A DNA stretch of 64,000 nucleotides. It comes from Desulfoferula sp040751985 (GTDB lineage: Bacteria > Desulfobacterota > Desulfarculia > Desulfarculales > Desulfarculaceae). The DNA is taken from NCBI GenBank assembly GCA_040751985.1, contig JBFMFU010000085.1, positions 1-64,000 on the forward strand. Reading direction: 5' to 3'. The position numbers and the translations under genes are program-made. Below the pieces are notes generated by a model. It did not search any database. It was not told the DNA's origin and was given only the letters and a program-made list of their open reading frames with translations. This document shows, piece by piece, positions 61,209 through 64,000 of this stretch; the stretch's first letter is position 1; each line of letters begins with the position of its first letter.

Positions 61209-63455
61209 TCAGAGGAGCTTGCGCACCACGTCCAACAGATTGCTCTGGTCGAAGCTGCTTTTCACGATGTAGGCGGCGGCGCCCACGTCTATGCCCCGCT
61301 CGCGGTCCTCGCGGGACTCCAGGGCGGTCACCAGCACCACCGGCAGCTGCCCCAGCTTGGGATCGCCGCGCAGCTTGCTGGTCAGCTCGAAGCCGTTCAT
61401 GCGCGGCATGTCCACGTCCGACACCAGCAGGTCGAAGTCGCCGCTGCGCGCCTGCATGAAGGCGTCGGCGCCGTCCACGGCCGTGGACACCTGGAAACCG
61501 GCGGTCTGCAGGATGTTCTTGATCAGGGTGCGGGCGGTGATGGAGTCCTCGGCCACCAGGATGCGGGCCGCGGCCGCCGGCTTGGCCTGGGCCTGCGGGG
61601 CCGGGCCCTGGGCGGCCGGGCGCAGGGCCGAGACCATCAGGTCCGGCGCGTTGAGTACCGGCACCACCCGGCCGGTGCCCAGCACCGCCGCCCCGGTCAG
61701 GTTGCGCACCCGGCTGAGCTGCCGGCCTAGGTCCTTGAGCAGCACCTGCTGCTCCTCCAGCACCTCGTCCACCTGCAGGGCGATGCGCTTGTCGCCCGAG
61801 GCCAGCACCAGCAGCGCGGCCCGCTCGCCCCCGGCCCCCTGGCCGGCGGGCGCAGGCCGGGCGGCGCTGGGGCGCGCGGCCACCCCCAGGCAGTCGCCCA
61901 GGTTCACCAGGGCCAGCACCTCGCCGTCCAGGCGTATGGTGCGCCGATTGCCCACGGTCTTTACCTCCTGGCGGCCGGCCTGCAGTACGCGCCGCACGTT
62001 GAGGGTGGGCAGCAGGAAAAGGTATTCGCCCACCCGCACCAGCACCCCCCGGAAGGTGGCTAGGGTCATGGGCAGCAGCAGGCGGAAGCGGGCGCCCTGG
62101 CCGCGCTCGGCCTCCAGGGACAGCGACCCGCCCAGCCGTTCTACCTTTTCGCGCACGATGGCCAGGCCCAGGCCGCGGCCGGAGGGGTCGGTGATGATGG
62201 GGCTGGTGGAGACGCCGGACTGGAAGATGAGCCCCAGGGTATCCTTGTCGTCCAGCTTGGCGGCGGCCTCGGCCGAGATGGCCCCCTTGCGCACCGCCGC
62301 CTTGCGCACCCGCTCCAGGTCGATGCCCTCGCCGTCGTCGGCCACCACCACCTCCACCTGGCGGCCGTCCTGGGCCGCGAAGCTCACGGTGATGGTGCCT
62401 TTGGGCGGCTTGTTCTGGCGTGCACGCTCCTCGGGCTTTTGCAGGCCATGGTCGATGCAGTTGCGTATGAGGTGGATCAAGGGGTCCTTCAGGTCGTCCA
62501 GGATGCGCTTGTCGATCTCGATCTCGGTGCCGCTGAGGACCAGCTCCACCTCCTTGCCCTGCTGGCGCGAAAGGTTGCGCACGAAGCGGGGCAGCACGTC
62601 TACCAGGGTAGTCACCGGCAGCATTAGGATGGTCTTCATGTCCTCCAGGTGCTGGTCCACCATGCGCCGGATGTTGCGCTGGTCCTCGGCCAGGGAGCCG
62701 GCCAGGCCCTCCAATTGGTGTTGCAGGGTGCTCAGGCGGCTGTGAATGTCCTCGGCGTCGTCGTGGCCCCGGCCCAGCTCTACGTTCCAGGCCGCCAGGC
62801 CGTTCAGGATGCCCTGCAGATCCGCCGACCGCTGGTTGGCGGTCATCTTGAACATGATCATCTCCTCGGCCTGCAGCAGCAGCGGGTCCAGCTTGGCCGT
62901 GGGTATCCGCACGTTGTCGCCCACGGCCTGGCCGGCCTCGGGCGGGGCGGGCGCCGGCGAGGGCGGGGGCTCGGGGGCGGGCGGCGCCTGGCGCCGGGTC
63001 CGGCGCGGCGCGGCGGCTTCGGGCGGGGCGGCCTCCGGCGTGGTGCCCAGGGCGGCCTGGCGCAGCTGCTCGATCAGCTCCAGGCGGGCCGCGGCCTCCG
63101 GCGGAGCGGCCTGGCCCTGCAGCGCGGCCAGCTGCCGCGCAAGGTGGTCCATTGCCTGGTGGATCAGGTCGTAAAGGGCCGGCGCCAGCTTGATCTGCTC
63201 CCGCTTCAGGGCGGACAGCACGCTCTCCAGCGGCTGGCAGACGGACTCGATCTCGGTCTGGTCCACCGAGCGGGCCGCGCCCTTGAGGCTGTGCGTGGCG
63301 CGGAAGACGGTTTCGATCAGCTCCGCCCTGCGCGCCGGCGCCAGCTTTTTTTCCAGATCCATGATGCCGGCGGATATGGCCTGCAGATGCTCCTGGGCCT
63401 CCACCCGGAAGGTGGCCAGGATGCGTTTGAGAAACTCGGCGTCCTTGGAGCCCAT
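61209..63455 (-). CDS. cheA: CheA-type kinase with C-terminal receiver (CheAY fusion)
   Basis: A 748-residue chemosensory kinase. The Hpt domain has H55 in RATHSLKGAARS. A Pro/Ala-rich linker (about 140-175) follows, then a CheA dimer/ATPase core (LIRNCIDHG N-box, DDGEGID, GRGLGLAIV), a CheW-like domain (about 460-600) and a receiver ending the protein (D680 in LVSDVDMPRMNG). CheA-receiver fusions are typical of chemosensory systems that control functions other than flagella. The gene is 26 bases from cheB and 14 from the receptor gene. Confidence 0.93.
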   Translation of the reverse strand: MGSKDAEFLKRILATFRVEAQEHLQAISAGIMDLEKKLAPARRAELIETVFRATHSLKGAARSVDQTEIESVCQPLESVLSALKREQIKLAPALYDLIHQAMDHLARQLAALQGQAAPPEAAARLELIEQLRQAALGTTPEAAPPEAAAPRRTRRQAPPAPEPPPSPAPAPPEAGQAVGDNVRIPTAKLDPLLLQAEEMIMFKMTANQRSADLQGILNGLAAWNVELGRGHDDAEDIHSRLSTLQHQLEGLAGSLAEDQRNIRRMVDQHLEDMKTILMLPVTTLVDVLPRFVRNLSRQQGKEVELVLSGTEIEIDKRILDDLKDPLIHLIRNCIDHGLQKPEERARQNKPPKGTITVSFAAQDGRQVEVVVADDGEGIDLERVRKAAVRKGAISAEAAAKLDDKDTLGLIFQSGVSTSPIITDPSGRGLGLAIVREKVERLGGSLSLEAERGQGARFRLLLPMTLATFRGVLVRVGEYLFLLPTLNVRRVLQAGRQEVKTVGNRRTIRLDGEVLALVNLGDCLGVAARPSAARPAPAGQGAGGERAALLVLASGDKRIALQVDEVLEEQQVLLKDLGRQLSRVRNLTGAAVLGTGRVVPVLNAPDLMVSALRPAAQGPAPQAQAKPAAAARILVAEDSITARTLIKNILQTAGFQVSTAVDGADAFMQARSGDFDLLVSDVDMPRMNGFELTSKLRGDPKLGQLPVVLVTALESREDRERGIDVGAAAYIVKSSFDQSNLLDVVRKLL

Positions 63456-63469
63456 GGCTTACTCCGTCG

Positions 63470-64000
63470 CTACACCTTGTAGCGCGCCACCAGACGCTTC
63501 AGGTTCTGCCCCAGTTCGTTGAGGTTGTGGGCGGCGGTCTCCACCTGCTTCATGGAGGCGGCGGTCTCGGCCCCGGCCTGGTTGATGCTCTCCATGGCCA
63601 CCCCCACCTGGTCCATGCCCACCACCTGCTGCTGGCCCGACACCGCGATCTGGGTGGCGGCCTGGGCCGCTTCGGTGGTGCTCTCGGCCAGGGCCCGAAT
63701 GGCCTCGCCGGCCTGGGCCGACTGCCGCGCACCCGCCTCCACCGCCTTGCTGCCCTGCTCGGTGGCCATCACCGCCGCGCTGGTGGCCTTCTGGATGTCC
63801 CCCAGAATGGTGCGCACCTGGGAGGTGGCCTGCTTGGATTGCTCGGCCAGGCTCTTGATCTCCTGCGCCACCACCGCGAACCCCTTGCCCTGCTCCCCGG
63901 CCTTGGCCGCCTCGATGGCCGCGTTCACCGCCAGCAGGTTGGACTGGTCGGCCAGGTCCGTGACCGTGGCGATGATGCCGCCGATGGACTGGCCCTGCTC
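63470..64000 (-). CDS. Methyl-accepting chemotaxis protein, C-terminal part (cut by window edge)
   Basis: The signalling tip of a chemoreceptor is clear: IATVTDLADQSNLLAVNAA, then IEAAKAGEQGKGFAVVAQEI and KSLAEQSKQATSQV, the hairpin that contacts CheA/CheW, followed by a long heptad-repeat helix with Gln/Ala-rich methylation-type segments. The frame is open to the right edge, so the sensor domain, any HAMP domain and membrane segments lie outside the window. No C-terminal NWETF-type tether is present. It is the first visible gene of the chemosensory set. Confidence 0.93.
   Translation of the reverse strand, partial: EQGQSIGGIIATVTDLADQSNLLAVNAAIEAAKAGEQGKGFAVVAQEIKSLAEQSKQATSQVRTILGDIQKATSAAVMATEQGSKAVEAGARQSAQAGEAIRALAESTTEAAQAATQIAVSGQQQVVGMDQVGVAMESINQAGAETAASMKQVETAAHNLNELGQNLKRLVARYKV

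Overview
The window looks like chromosomal DNA of a GC-rich anaerobic bacterium, most likely a Desulfobacterota member (Desulfarculales-like; the taxon is my inference). The pointers are HdrA/MvhD and QmoC-like electron-transfer genes beside methylenetetrahydrofolate reductase (MetF/MetV), an AprBA-like flavoprotein/ferredoxin pair, many acyl-CoA enzymes, three families of organic-acid transporters (TctABC, TAXI-TRAP, DctPQM) and PAS/receiver-rich sensor kinases. I saw no rRNA, tRNA, CRISPR array, insertion sequence or phage gene.

Layout. (1) 1-6935, minus strand: an IclR regulator, a tripartite tricarboxylate transporter (tctC-tctB-tctA), an AprA/fumarate-reductase-like flavoprotein with a two-cluster ferredoxin, and a DUF5661 protein. 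A possible gene start sits at the extreme left edge. (2) 7442-9658, plus: a PaaK-like CoA ligase and a DUF169 protein. (3) 9674-17290, minus: an IclR regulator, a TAXI-TRAP transporter, a second PaaK-like ligase, a PaaG-like isomerase/hydratase and a lipoate-ligase-like protein. (4) 17439-20127, plus: an acyl-CoA dehydrogenase, a second lipoate-ligase-like protein and an IscU/NifU-like scaffold. (5) 20250-30204, plus: a GntR/FCD regulator, then enoyl-CoA hydratase, acyl-CoA dehydrogenase, carboxyltransferase, split methylmalonyl-CoA mutase, an HMG-CoA-synthase-like/DUF35 fusion, thiolase and 3-hydroxyacyl-CoA dehydrogenase, closed by a good intrinsic terminator. A paralogous GntR regulator (30310-31026, minus) faces it. 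(6) 31373-43128, minus: a probable eleven-gene operon with dctPQM, a cysteine-less thiolase homologue, DUF35, BKACE, two AMP-forming ligases, a MaoC hydratase and two acyl-CoA dehydrogenases. (7) 43749-54199, minus: ten tightly packed genes joining metF-like, hdrA, mvhD, metV and metF to a receiver protein, two ACT-like proteins and two histidine kinases. (8) 54667-57257, minus: an HdrB-like protein and a membrane cytochrome b/c iron-sulfur protein. (9) 57797-64000, minus: a methyl-accepting chemotaxis protein (cut by the window edge), CheA with a receiver, a frameshifted cheB and a hybrid kinase.

How they fit together. Regions 1-6 read as regulated modules for uptake, CoA activation and beta-oxidation-type breakdown of organic acids, probably including branched or aromatic-derived ones; region 5 ends in the methylmalonyl-CoA route. 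Regions 7-8 would exchange the released electrons and C1 units with a Wood-Ljungdahl methyl branch through HdrA/MetFV and a quinone-linked membrane complex. The most unusual features are the fusion of C1/Hdr metabolism with signalling genes in one transcription unit, two thiolase-fold/DUF35 pairs in which one partner has lost its expected catalytic residues, and two lipoate-ligase-like paralogues placed in catabolic operons.
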